7,493 nt of DNA. It comes from Candidatus Omnitrophota bacterium. GTDB taxonomy: Bacteria > Omnitrophota > Koll11 > Duberdicusellales > 4484-171. The notes under the pieces were generated by a model. It saw only the letters and a program-made list of their open reading frames with translations, made no database searches and was not told the DNA's origin. Shown piece by piece: positions 1 to 7,184 of the stretch. Position numbers and translations under genes: made by a program. Each line of letters begins with the position of its first letter. The first letter of the stretch is position 1. Where the stretch lies: the NCBI GenBank assembly GCA_021735115.1, contig JAIPHQ010000032.1:1-7493 (forward strand), read 5' to 3'.

Positions 1-716
1 TTAATTGTACCTTTTGGATGCAGTATTTTATATGTATCAGGATGATAAGTTTCTTGAAAAACTTGGTAGGTTCCTATACCAACCTCATGTAACCTTTTTA
101 AATCAGCGATTTTAAAAGGAGATGCATTTATATTTACCCGTCGGATTTGGCCAAAACCATTTTTTGTTTTTTCCCGAACTGAATAAATTGTTTTAATACT
201 CTCTTCTATATAATCAACATCATTAAGCGGATGCTCTCCGTAGACAACAATTAAGCGCTTATGGCCAATTTTCCCAGCCAACACTTTTGTATCAGATTCA
301 ATCTCAGAAGAATTCAATACTTTCCGTCTAGCATTCTCATTTGATTTGCGAAATCCACAATAAAGACAATCATTTACACAAAAATTACCTAAATACAAGG
401 GTGCGAAAGTTACGATTCTATTGTCATAAACTTTTTTCTTTATTTTAAAGGCAGTCTCTTGCATTAAATCAAGCAATTCCTTATCTTCTACAGAAAGCAA
501 CACCGCTGTTTCTTCTAAACTTAATGCTTCAATCGTTAAAGATTTTGCTAAAATATCTTCAACTTCTTTTCTGCCGATTTTTCTTTTTTTAGCTAAAAGA
601 GATTCAATTAAGTCTTGGTCGATAAAAGACTTCTGATCTTGTTTTTTATATTTTTTAACCTCATCTTCTTTTATCCTATTTTTTTTCCATAAATCTAGGT
701 CTATTTTTTCTTGCAT
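1..716 (-). CDS. hydG: HydG, [FeFe]-hydrogenase maturase (radical SAM tyrosine lyase), 3' end cut by window edge
   Basis: HydG cleaves tyrosine with S-adenosylmethionine and supplies CO and cyanide, as an Fe(CO)2CN unit, for the 2Fe part of the H-cluster. The frame is open from the ATG at 716 to the left edge, giving residues 1 to 238 of a protein usually about 470 long. The radical-SAM triad is visible as CVNDCLYC (C113, C117, C120) after the HydG/ThiH-like lead FAPLYLGNF. Further on are RRVNINASP and VFQETYHPDTYKILHPKG, a stretch typical of HydG and not of HydE. The C-terminal domain that carries the auxiliary Fe-S cluster lies off the window. The start follows the hydF stop by two bases and has a strong GGAGGG ribosome-binding site six bases upstream. 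No frameshift or internal stop was found on translating the whole segment. Family assignment is firm. Confidence 0.95.
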   Translation of the reverse strand, partial: MQEKIDLDLWKKNRIKEDEVKKYKKQDQKSFIDQDLIESLLAKKRKIGRKEVEDILAKSLTIEALSLEETAVLLSVEDKELLDLMQETAFKIKKKVYDNRIVTFAPLYLGNFCVNDCLYCGFRKSNENARRKVLNSSEIESDTKVLAGKIGHKRLIVVYGEHPLNDVDYIEESIKTIYSVREKTKNGFGQIRRVNINASPFKIADLKRLHEVGIGTYQVFQETYHPDTYKILHPKGTI

Positions 717-718
717 TT

Positions 719-1966
719 TTAGCCCTCCACTTTTTCCTCTTGATATATTTTTTGTGCTTCTGGAAAAGGAGAAAGCACCCTATCTAAAACCCCTTGCAAA
801 TGTGATATCGCCAAACCATAATTAGTCAAAGGAACCTTTTGTTCTTTAGCTTTTTGAATTCTAAACAACATCTCTCTACGTGTTATCATACAACCGCCAC
901 AATGAACAACTAGTTTATATTTTGATAAATTGTCTGGATAATCCCTTCCAGCACAAGAATCAATTTTTATATCTTTTTTTGTATATTGCCTTAACCACTT
1001 AGGTATTTTTATGCGCCCGATATCATCTTCTATGGGATGATGAGAACAAGCTTCAGCAATTAAAACTTTATCACCATTTTCTAATCTATCAATTACAGTA
1101 ACTGCTTTTACCTCCTCGGCTAACTCTCCTTTATTGCGTGAAAAAACAATTGAAAATGTAGTACAATTTACATCAAGAGGGCTATTTTTTACCATAAATG
1201 ATACTACTTGCGAATCACAAATAACTAAATCCGGATTATTATTTAATTTGCTAAGACTGCTAACATATTCACTTTCTTTAACAACTAAAGCCATTTGCTT
1301 ATTATCTAGGCAATCTCTTATTGTTTGTACTTGAGGCAGAATTATTCTTCCTTTGGGAGCTTCAAGATCAATGGGAACAATCAAAACCGCTAGGCCACCT
1401 TCTGGCAAAAGATCTCCCACCAAAGAAGGTGGGTTTATAAAATCATCAGGACAACATTTTATTAAATAACTCTTTAGTAAATTAACATATCTGTCTCTAT
1501 TTTTTACATCTATGCTTGATACCAAGAGATAAAAATTAGTATATTTTTTTATCTTCTTAAGAAACTCTTCTTTTGGTTTTTTTTGATCAACTTTATTGAT
1601 AACTATAATTAAAGAAGTATTCCTTTTTTCTGCTTCTAAAACTACTTCTCGCTCAAAATCTGACCAAAGATTAGGCTCTACTAAAAGTATAATAATATCA
1701 GCCCGATCAAATATTTTCCTTGTTTTGGCAAGCCTTAGAGAAGACAATTCTGATTTATCATCTACTCCAGCAGTATCTAAGAAAACTACCGGGCCAACCG
1801 GAAGAAGCTCCATTGATTTTTCGACAACATCCGTTGTAGTACCGGCAATCGAGGAAGTAATTGATACATCCTGGCCAGCGACCATATTTAAAAATGTTGA
1901 TTTACCAATATTAGTCCTTCCGAATAAACCTAATTGCAATCTTAAAGATTTGGGTGTTTTTCTCAT
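719..1966 (-). CDS. hydF: HydF, [FeFe]-hydrogenase maturation GTPase and scaffold
   Basis: HydF is the cytoplasmic scaffold that receives the 2Fe precursor made by HydE and HydG and hands it to apo-HydA. Numbering from the chosen ATG gives 415 aa, a normal family length. The N-terminal Era/TrmE-like GTPase domain shows a P-loop GRTNIGKS (16-23), DTAG (64-67), NKVD (124-127) and a G5-like VSS (149-151). The middle is the dimerisation region. The C-terminal cluster domain has the CxH...HCxxC signature at C307, H309, H355, C356 and C359, so both activities look intact. The start at 1966 is preferred because it gives MRKTPKSLRL followed by the GTPase fold, as HydF proteins usually begin. A GTG at 1984, three bases after the hydA stop, would add six residues. 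Neither start has a clear ribosome-binding site, so reinitiation after hydA is likely. Confidence 0.95.
   Translation of the reverse strand: MRKTPKSLRLQLGLFGRTNIGKSTFLNMVAGQDVSITSSIAGTTTDVVEKSMELLPVGPVVFLDTAGVDDKSELSSLRLAKTRKIFDRADIIILLVEPNLWSDFEREVVLEAEKRNTSLIIVINKVDQKKPKEEFLKKIKKYTNFYLLVSSIDVKNRDRYVNLLKSYLIKCCPDDFINPPSLVGDLLPEGGLAVLIVPIDLEAPKGRIILPQVQTIRDCLDNKQMALVVKESEYVSSLSKLNNNPDLVICDSQVVSFMVKNSPLDVNCTTFSIVFSRNKGELAEEVKAVTVIDRLENGDKVLIAEACSHHPIEDDIGRIKIPKWLRQYTKKDIKIDSCAGRDYPDNLSKYKLVVHCGGCMITRREMLFRIQKAKEQKVPLTNYGLAISHLQGVLDRVLSPFPEAQKIYQEEKVEG
723..728 (-). promoter_or_regulatory. Shine-Dalgarno site of hydG inside the hydF 3' end
   Basis: The minus strand reads GGAGGG, six bases before the hydG ATG. 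It overlaps the last codons of hydF (Val-Glu-Gly-stop). It fixes the hydG start and is the only strong Shine-Dalgarno site seen at a gene start in this window. Confidence 0.8.
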
Positions 1967-1987
1967 AAGGTTGGGGATTAACACCGA

Positions 1988-3733
1988 TTATTTTTTATAA
2001 AGCGGACGCGGCACATACCTTGTATGTAATAGTTTTTTAGATTTTTCTCCTGATGGCTTTCCTAAAAAATCTTTGTATAATTTTTTTATATACGGATTAT
2101 CATGAGAAAAATGAATTTCTTTTTTATCATCGTCTTGATAAAGGCCAGCAGTTCGTCCAATACGTAGCTGATCAGTAACCCCATAAGGCTGGCCACCCCC
2201 ACCAATACATCCACCTGAGCAAGCCATAACTTCAATAAAATCATAGGGAGGGTTTTTGCCTTCAGCTAGAGCTTGACGAACTTTATTTAAAACAGTCTCC
2301 ACATTTCCCATACCATGAGCAATGGCTATCTTAATTTTTTCTCCAGCTATATTTATAACTGTTTCTTTTACGCCTTCAAGCCCACGAACATCTTTATATT
2401 TTACTTCTTTAAAGTTTTTACCAGTAACTAAGTAATAAGCGGTCCTCAAAGCTGCCTCCATAACCCCACCGGTTGCACCAAAAATTACTCCAGCTCCGGT
2501 ATAATCACCTAATATGTTATCACTTTTTTCTTCTTCTAAGCTAGCAAAATCAATTCCAGCTTGTTTTATCATCCTCGCTAATTCTCGAGTAGTTAGCGAG
2601 ACATCAACATCTTGATACCCAGATGCATACATCTGATTGCTTCGGCTTATCTCATATTTTTTAGATGTGCAAGGCATGATTGATACCATATACATATCCT
2701 TTGGGTCTATTTTATTTTTTTGAGCAAAATAGGTCTTTGCTAATACCCCTAACATCTCGTGAGGAGATTTCGAAGATGAAAAGTTATCAATCATATCCGG
2801 ATAAAATTTTTCCATAAAATCAACCCAAGAAGGACAACAAGTAGTTATCAAAGGTAGTTTGCCCTTTTTATGAACAAAACGTTCCACAAACTCAGTAGCT
2901 TCTTCCATAACAGTAACATCAGCACCAAAGGATGTATCAAAAACCGCATTAAAACCTAAGCGGCGTAAAGCAGCATAAATTTTTCCAGTTAAATTAGCTC
3001 CAATTGGAAAATTAAAGGCCTCTCCAATCGCAACCCTTACAGCAGGCGCAATTTGAACCATACAATATTTTTTTTGATCATATAGGGCTTGAAAAACTAC
3101 ATCAGTTTGATCGTGTTCCGCAATAGCACCGGTAGGGCAATGTGCTGAACATTGTCCACAACGAATACAAGGACTTTCTGATAAATTAATATCTCCGGCG
3201 GCAGAAATCCGGGTTTTATGGCCTCTTTCAATAAAAGAAAGAGCCCATACATCTTGTAAATCCTGACATACCTGTACACACCTGCCACAAAGAATACACT
3301 TTGAAGGAACAAGATCAATAGTTTGAGTAGATTCATCTTCAGGAACATCTCTTAAAAATTGAGGGAAAGGAACATCCCTTATACCAAAATCAGCCGCTAA
3401 CTTCTGTAATTCACAATTATTATTACGTGCACATTGAAGGCAATCATTAGGATGGTTTGATAGAATCAATTCGATAACTGTTCTTCTTACCTTTTGAAGC
3501 TCATTGTCATGGGTAACTATACTCATCCCTTCTTCTAGAGCAGTGCAACAAGCCCGAAGCATCTTTTTTGACCCTTTATTTTTAACAACACAAATACCAC
3601 AAGCAGCACTTGCATCTAAATCAGGGTGCTTACATAGAGTAGGTATATCTATATTTACTTTTTTGGCAGCATCAAGAATTGTCGTGCCCTTTTTAACTAC
3701 CACTTCTTTATTATTTATTAATGCTTTAACCAT
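1988..3733 (-). CDS. hydA: HydA, catalytic subunit of a HydABC-type [FeFe]-hydrogenase
   Basis: This 581-aa subunit reduces protons to H2 or oxidises H2 at the H-cluster. In order it has: an N-terminal [2Fe-2S] plant-ferredoxin fold (C34, C45, C48, C62); a His-ligated [4Fe-4S] site (H94, C98, C101, C107); two [4Fe-4S] ferredoxin motifs (C146, C149, C152, C156 and C189, C192, C195, C199); and the H-domain. All three H-cluster signatures are present: L1 TTCCPSW (C299, C300), L2 MPCTSKKYE (C355), L3 EVMACSGGCIGGGGQP (C505, C509). By recall of the Clostridium pasteurianum enzyme, E278, E281, C299 and S319 match its proton path. The C-terminal small-subunit-like tail ends with a KLLHTRY motif. The layout matches the M3-type catalytic subunit found in bifurcating complexes. 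The start lies two bases after the hydB stop without a clear Shine-Dalgarno, implying coupled translation. Confidence 0.96.
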   Translation of the reverse strand: MVKALINNKEVVVKKGTTILDAAKKVNIDIPTLCKHPDLDASAACGICVVKNKGSKKMLRACCTALEEGMSIVTHDNELQKVRRTVIELILSNHPNDCLQCARNNNCELQKLAADFGIRDVPFPQFLRDVPEDESTQTIDLVPSKCILCGRCVQVCQDLQDVWALSFIERGHKTRISAAGDINLSESPCIRCGQCSAHCPTGAIAEHDQTDVVFQALYDQKKYCMVQIAPAVRVAIGEAFNFPIGANLTGKIYAALRRLGFNAVFDTSFGADVTVMEEATEFVERFVHKKGKLPLITTCCPSWVDFMEKFYPDMIDNFSSSKSPHEMLGVLAKTYFAQKNKIDPKDMYMVSIMPCTSKKYEISRSNQMYASGYQDVDVSLTTRELARMIKQAGIDFASLEEEKSDNILGDYTGAGVIFGATGGVMEAALRTAYYLVTGKNFKEVKYKDVRGLEGVKETVINIAGEKIKIAIAHGMGNVETVLNKVRQALAEGKNPPYDFIEVMACSGGCIGGGGQPYGVTDQLRIGRTAGLYQDDDKKEIHFSHDNPYIKKLYKDFLGKPSGEKSKKLLHTRYVPRPLYKK

Positions 3734-3735
3734 AA

Positions 3736-5538
3736 TTAATCTTTTTTTATTGCATCAAAACTACAAATTTGAAAACATTCACCACACTGAATACACTTTT
3801 TTTGATCTATTAAGTAGCCTTTGTCTTTATCTCCTGAAATTGCCCCTGCCGGACAAACCTTCATACAAGCACCACATTTTTTACATTTCTCTTCAATTAT
3901 TTGGTATTTTAATAAACTTTTACATTTTCCTGCTGGACATTTATGATCTTTAATGTGAGAGATATATTCACTACGAAAAAATTTTAAAGTTGAAATTACT
4001 GGATTAGGCGCAGTTTGGCCCAATCCACATAAAGCAGTTCTTTGAACTGCATAAGCAATATCTTCTAATAGCTGTAAATCTTTCATATTTGCCTGGCCGA
4101 TAGAGATCTTCTTGAGATATTGTAACATCTGATAAGTTCCAATTCGGCCCGGAGAACACTTACCGCAAGCTTCTTCTACACAAAATTTCATATAAAATTT
4201 CGCAATATCAACCATACAATCTTTTTCATCCATAACAATCATTCCGCCGGAGCCCATTATTGAACCTAATTTCTGTAAACTCTCATAATCTACAGGGGTA
4301 TCAAAATGTTTTTCGGGGATAACCCCTCCAGAAGGCCCACCAGTTTGAATTGCTTTTACTTTGCCACCGGAGACACCACCGCCAATATCATAGACAATTT
4401 CCCTTAGAGTTATACCCATAGGAACCTCAACTAAACCTGAATTTTTAACTTTTCCAGTTAAAGCAAAAACCTTAGTGCCCTTAGAATCTTTACTGCCAAT
4501 TTTTGAAAACCATTTTCCTCCTCTATCAAGAATAAGAGGAATATTAGCCAAAGTTTCGACATTGTTAATAACAGTTGGCCTAGACCAAAGTCCCTTTACC
4601 GAAGGATAAGGCGGACGCGGGGAAGGATAACCACGCTTTCCTTCAATTGAGGCAATCAAAGCAGTTTCTTCGCCACAAACAAATGCACCAGCGCCAAGAC
4701 GAATTTGTAAACTAAAATTAAACCCAGTATCTAAAATATTATCCCCTAACAACCCCCACTCAGTAGCAGCATCAATAGCTTTTTGAATCCGAGAAATTGC
4801 AAGAGGATATTCGGCTCGAATATAAAAAAAACCCTCATCAGCACCCACAGCAAAGCCAGCAATAATCATACCTTCTATAATTGCATGAGGATTACCTTCT
4901 AGGAGGCTTCTGTCCATATAGGCCCCGGGATCGCCTTCATCGCCATTACAAATTATATACTTTTTATCTGCATTAACTCCTTTGGCAAAATTCCATTTTA
5001 GCCAGGTAGGAAAACCTCCTCCGCCTCTTCCCCGTAAACCACTAATTTTTAATTGGTCAATTACATCTTCCCTGCTGCCTTGGGTAAGAACTTTCTCTAC
5101 CGCCCTATATCCATTTAAAGAAATATAATCTTCAATACTTTCCGGATTAACTTTTCCACAATTAGAAAGAATTAATTTAAATTGCTTTTTTTCAGTATCA
5201 GTTTTATAAATAAACTCTTCTTGAACTTCTCCGGAAATAATATGATTTTTTACTATTTTTTCAACCAATTCAGGTGTAACTTCTTTATAAGTTACAGAAT
5301 CTTTGCCATTTAGTGAAACTTCTACCAGTGGCTCCGCATAGCACATACCAGCACAACCACATTTCCTAATATCAATATCTAAATTATTTTCTTTTTTTAA
5401 CTCTATGAAACGATTCAACACATCATTTGCTCCAGCTGCTATCCCACAAGAACTTACTCCAACCTTAATAAAACCTGAACTTTGCTTTTGAAGTTTTTTA
5501 CGAAACTCTTCTATTTTTTTATAATTTAATTTAGCCAT
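3736..5538 (-). CDS. hydB: HydB/NuoF-type flavin and Fe-S subunit of the bifurcating hydrogenase
   Basis: This 600-aa subunit binds FMN and NAD(H) and is the site where HydABC enzymes join NADH and ferredoxin electrons. Residues 1-100 form a thioredoxin-like [2Fe-2S] domain with C31, C60, C62 and C66; the usual first CX4C pair is not complete. The NuoF core follows, with the glycine-rich FMN site GRGGGGFPTWLKW (170-182) and the CNGDEGDPGAYMDRSLLEG segment (197-215). An SLBB region lies near 355-405. The N3-type cluster motif reads CGKCSPGR (C458, C461, with C504 later), where the third cysteine expected in CxxCxPCR is Gly464. HKCPAGKC (C534, C539) resembles the zinc-binding region of HydB. 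The C-terminus carries two ferredoxin motifs (C552, C555, C558, C562 and C582, C585, C588, C592). The start is one base after the preceding stop. Confidence 0.95.
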   Translation of the reverse strand: MAKLNYKKIEEFRKKLQKQSSGFIKVGVSSCGIAAGANDVLNRFIELKKENNLDIDIRKCGCAGMCYAEPLVEVSLNGKDSVTYKEVTPELVEKIVKNHIISGEVQEEFIYKTDTEKKQFKLILSNCGKVNPESIEDYISLNGYRAVEKVLTQGSREDVIDQLKISGLRGRGGGGFPTWLKWNFAKGVNADKKYIICNGDEGDPGAYMDRSLLEGNPHAIIEGMIIAGFAVGADEGFFYIRAEYPLAISRIQKAIDAATEWGLLGDNILDTGFNFSLQIRLGAGAFVCGEETALIASIEGKRGYPSPRPPYPSVKGLWSRPTVINNVETLANIPLILDRGGKWFSKIGSKDSKGTKVFALTGKVKNSGLVEVPMGITLREIVYDIGGGVSGGKVKAIQTGGPSGGVIPEKHFDTPVDYESLQKLGSIMGSGGMIVMDEKDCMVDIAKFYMKFCVEEACGKCSPGRIGTYQMLQYLKKISIGQANMKDLQLLEDIAYAVQRTALCGLGQTAPNPVISTLKFFRSEYISHIKDHKCPAGKCKSLLKYQIIEEKCKKCGACMKVCPAGAISGDKDKGYLIDQKKCIQCGECFQICSFDAIKKD

Positions 5539-5539
5539 A

Positions 5540-6409
5540 TCAATTCTTGTTTTGCCTATATTTAGAAAGAATACCTTCTAAGCTATCTAGTGGAACCTTA
5601 GGATATATTTTTTTATCAATCATAATTACAGGGGCTAACCCACAACAACCTAAGCACCTAACAACTTGAAAATGGAAAAGGCCATCTTCTGTGGTTTGGC
5701 CTTCTTCTATCTCAAGAAGGTTTTTAATTTTAGCAACTAATTCCGCAGCACCTTTTAGATAACAAGCCGTACCCATACAAACTGAAATCATATGTTTTCC
5801 AGGAGGAGAAAGTTTAAAAAAATTATAAAAAGTTATGACTTCATAAATTCTTGCCAAAGGAATACCCAGCAAACGAGATAATTGGAACGAAATGCCCCTG
5901 GGAACATAACCATAGTAATTTTGTATTTCATGAAGAATCATAACTAAATTGCCCTTTTTATCTTTCCATTTATTAGCAAAATTAGTAATTTGTTTAATTA
6001 ATTCTCGGTGCTCTTTACCACCGCTTTCACCGATATGATTTTTTATTATTTTGAGCAACTCTTTTGCCTCTATCGGTTTTTCAACAATGGTTTTAACTGA
6101 CATTGCTTCATTTTTAAGAATATCTTTTAATTTATTATTTAATTCCTTACCGATTCCCGTTACCAAAATAACAGGAATATCCTTTATCTCTGCATCCTTT
6201 GACATTGCCTTAGCAGTTTCGGCACCTTCGGTTTGATATGCCATTTTCATATCTAGCATTATCAAATCGGGCGTTTTCTCTTTTGCTTTGGCAAACCCTT
6301 CTTTGCCATTATAAGCCTGAAGCGTGCTATAACCATTTCCTTCTAAAAGTAAAGAAATCGCTTCAACAAAATCGGCATCATCATCAATAATCAAAATTTT
6401 ATTCTTCAT
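5540..6409 (-). CDS. hydC: Response-regulator receiver domain fused to HydC/NuoE-type [2Fe-2S] subunit
   Basis: This is a 289-aa two-part protein. Residues 1-125 are a CheY-like receiver with acidic pocket D9-D11, phospho-acceptor D53 in LIMLDMK, T84 and K111, so it looks able to be phosphorylated. Residues from about 133 are a complete NuoE/HydC subunit: a helical part with ILHEIQNYYGYVP and ARIYEVITFYNFF, then a thioredoxin-like [2Fe-2S] site of CX4C and CX3C type (C211, C216, C252, C256). The HydC half alone is about 155 residues, the usual length of the free subunit. There is no DNA-binding output domain. It sits just upstream of the HydB and HydA genes in the usual C-B-A order, and just downstream of a histidine kinase, its obvious partner. 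The frame is continuous across the join, and the only other stop-start boundaries are at the ends. The symbol refers to the HydC half. Confidence 0.93.
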   Translation of the reverse strand: MKNKILIIDDDADFVEAISLLLEGNGYSTLQAYNGKEGFAKAKEKTPDLIMLDMKMAYQTEGAETAKAMSKDAEIKDIPVILVTGIGKELNNKLKDILKNEAMSVKTIVEKPIEAKELLKIIKNHIGESGGKEHRELIKQITNFANKWKDKKGNLVMILHEIQNYYGYVPRGISFQLSRLLGIPLARIYEVITFYNFFKLSPPGKHMISVCMGTACYLKGAAELVAKIKNLLEIEEGQTTEDGLFHFQVVRCLGCCGLAPVIMIDKKIYPKVPLDSLEGILSKYRQNKN

Positions 6410-6430
6410 AATTTTGTAATTTTTAAGGTG

Positions 6431-7183
6431 CTATTGTACCACTTTTAAACTGAACTTAAAACTGTTTCCTTCTGGTTTTGGCTCAACCCAAATATCTCCA
6501 TTGTGTTCATTAATAATCTCTTTAACAATATAAAGGCCGATACCAGTTCCTTTAATTTTTTCTGTCCCGCGATAACGCAAACGGCTAAACTTTTTGAACA
6601 ATTTATCAATATCCGTTTTATCTATGGGTTCTCCTTGGTTGTATATTTCAACAATAACTTTATCTTTGTCTAATTCAGTTGATATTATAATTTCTTTACC
6701 TTCTCTGCCGTACTTGATCGCATTTGATAAAAGATTATTTAATGCTATCTGTAACAACCCTGAGTCGACCTCTACTTCTAATGAAGGAATTATTTTATTT
6801 ACAATTTTTATATCTTTATCAGCAGCTGCTTGTGAATATGAGTCAACAGAAACATCAACTATGTGTTCTTTTAACAAACAACGAAATTTATTTAAAGATA
6901 ACTCTTGTTTTTCAATCCGGCTAAAATTTAAAAAATTACGGACAGTTGTAGTTAAATAATCTAGATTTCGGCTTATTGATTTTAATGTTTTTTTCTGGGA
7001 ATCATTTAATTCCCCTAATAAACCATTTTGCAAATTATAGGTATTTAAAACAACCGATGAAAGAATCCCTTTCAATTCATGAGAAACAAAACCCACTAAA
7101 TCAAGATATTGTTTATCTGAAAATTCCAGATCTTGTTTAGGAATATTTATCTTATCTTTTTTATTATAATTTTTATTCTTCAT
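6431..7183 (-). CDS. Soluble histidine kinase without a sensor domain
   Basis: This 250-aa protein is a minimal two-component sensor kinase. After about 25 lysine- and asparagine-rich residues comes a HisKA dimerisation domain with the H-box FVSHELKG (phospho-acceptor H35). The HATPase_c domain has an N-box NNLLSNAIKYG (149-159), a G1-like YNQGEPI (181-187), an F-box LFKKFSR (195-201) and a G2 box KGTGIGLYIVK (211-221). No transmembrane segment, PAS or GAF domain is present, so the input must come from a partner protein. Candidates are the hydrogenase-like protein encoded one base upstream, or the receiver-HydC fusion encoded 21 bases downstream. Its start follows the previous stop by one base, with only a weak AAGAAG upstream. 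Its specific signal and its phosphotransfer partner are inferred from position only. Confidence 0.92.
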   Translation of the reverse strand: MKNKNYNKKDKINIPKQDLEFSDKQYLDLVGFVSHELKGILSSVVLNTYNLQNGLLGELNDSQKKTLKSISRNLDYLTTTVRNFLNFSRIEKQELSLNKFRCLLKEHIVDVSVDSYSQAAADKDIKIVNKIIPSLEVEVDSGLLQIALNNLLSNAIKYGREGKEIIISTELDKDKVIVEIYNQGEPIDKTDIDKLFKKFSRLRYRGTEKIKGTGIGLYIVKEIINEHNGDIWVEPKPEGNSFKFSLKVVQ

Positions 7184-7184
7184 G

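Noticed and set aside
1..716. Possibility that the left-edge gene is HydE or a broken gene
   Set aside because: The CVNDCLYC context and the QETYHPDTYKILHP stretch are of HydG type, and the frame translates without a stop to the edge, so it is simply cut by the window.
1596..2000. 134-codon open frame on the plus strand opposite hydF
   Set aside because: It is the antisense of the HydF GTPase domain, with low-complexity Ser/Thr content and no family resemblance.
3097..3348. 83-codon minus-strand frame inside hydA
   Set aside because: It is out of frame with the ferredoxin motifs of hydA, which are clearly the real coding frame here.
3504..3953. 149-codon open frame on the plus strand across the hydA/hydB junction
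   Set aside because: It lies opposite two well-supported genes with conserved motifs and encodes no recognisable domain; it is a shadow frame.
6410..6430. Possible terminator or promoter between the kinase and the receiver-HydC gene
   Set aside because: Only 21 bases, with no inverted repeat and no promoter-like elements; too short to separate transcription units.
6594..6959. 121-codon plus-strand frame opposite the histidine kinase
   Set aside because: The opposite strand encodes the N-box and other kinase motifs in frame; no supporting start signal or domain was seen.
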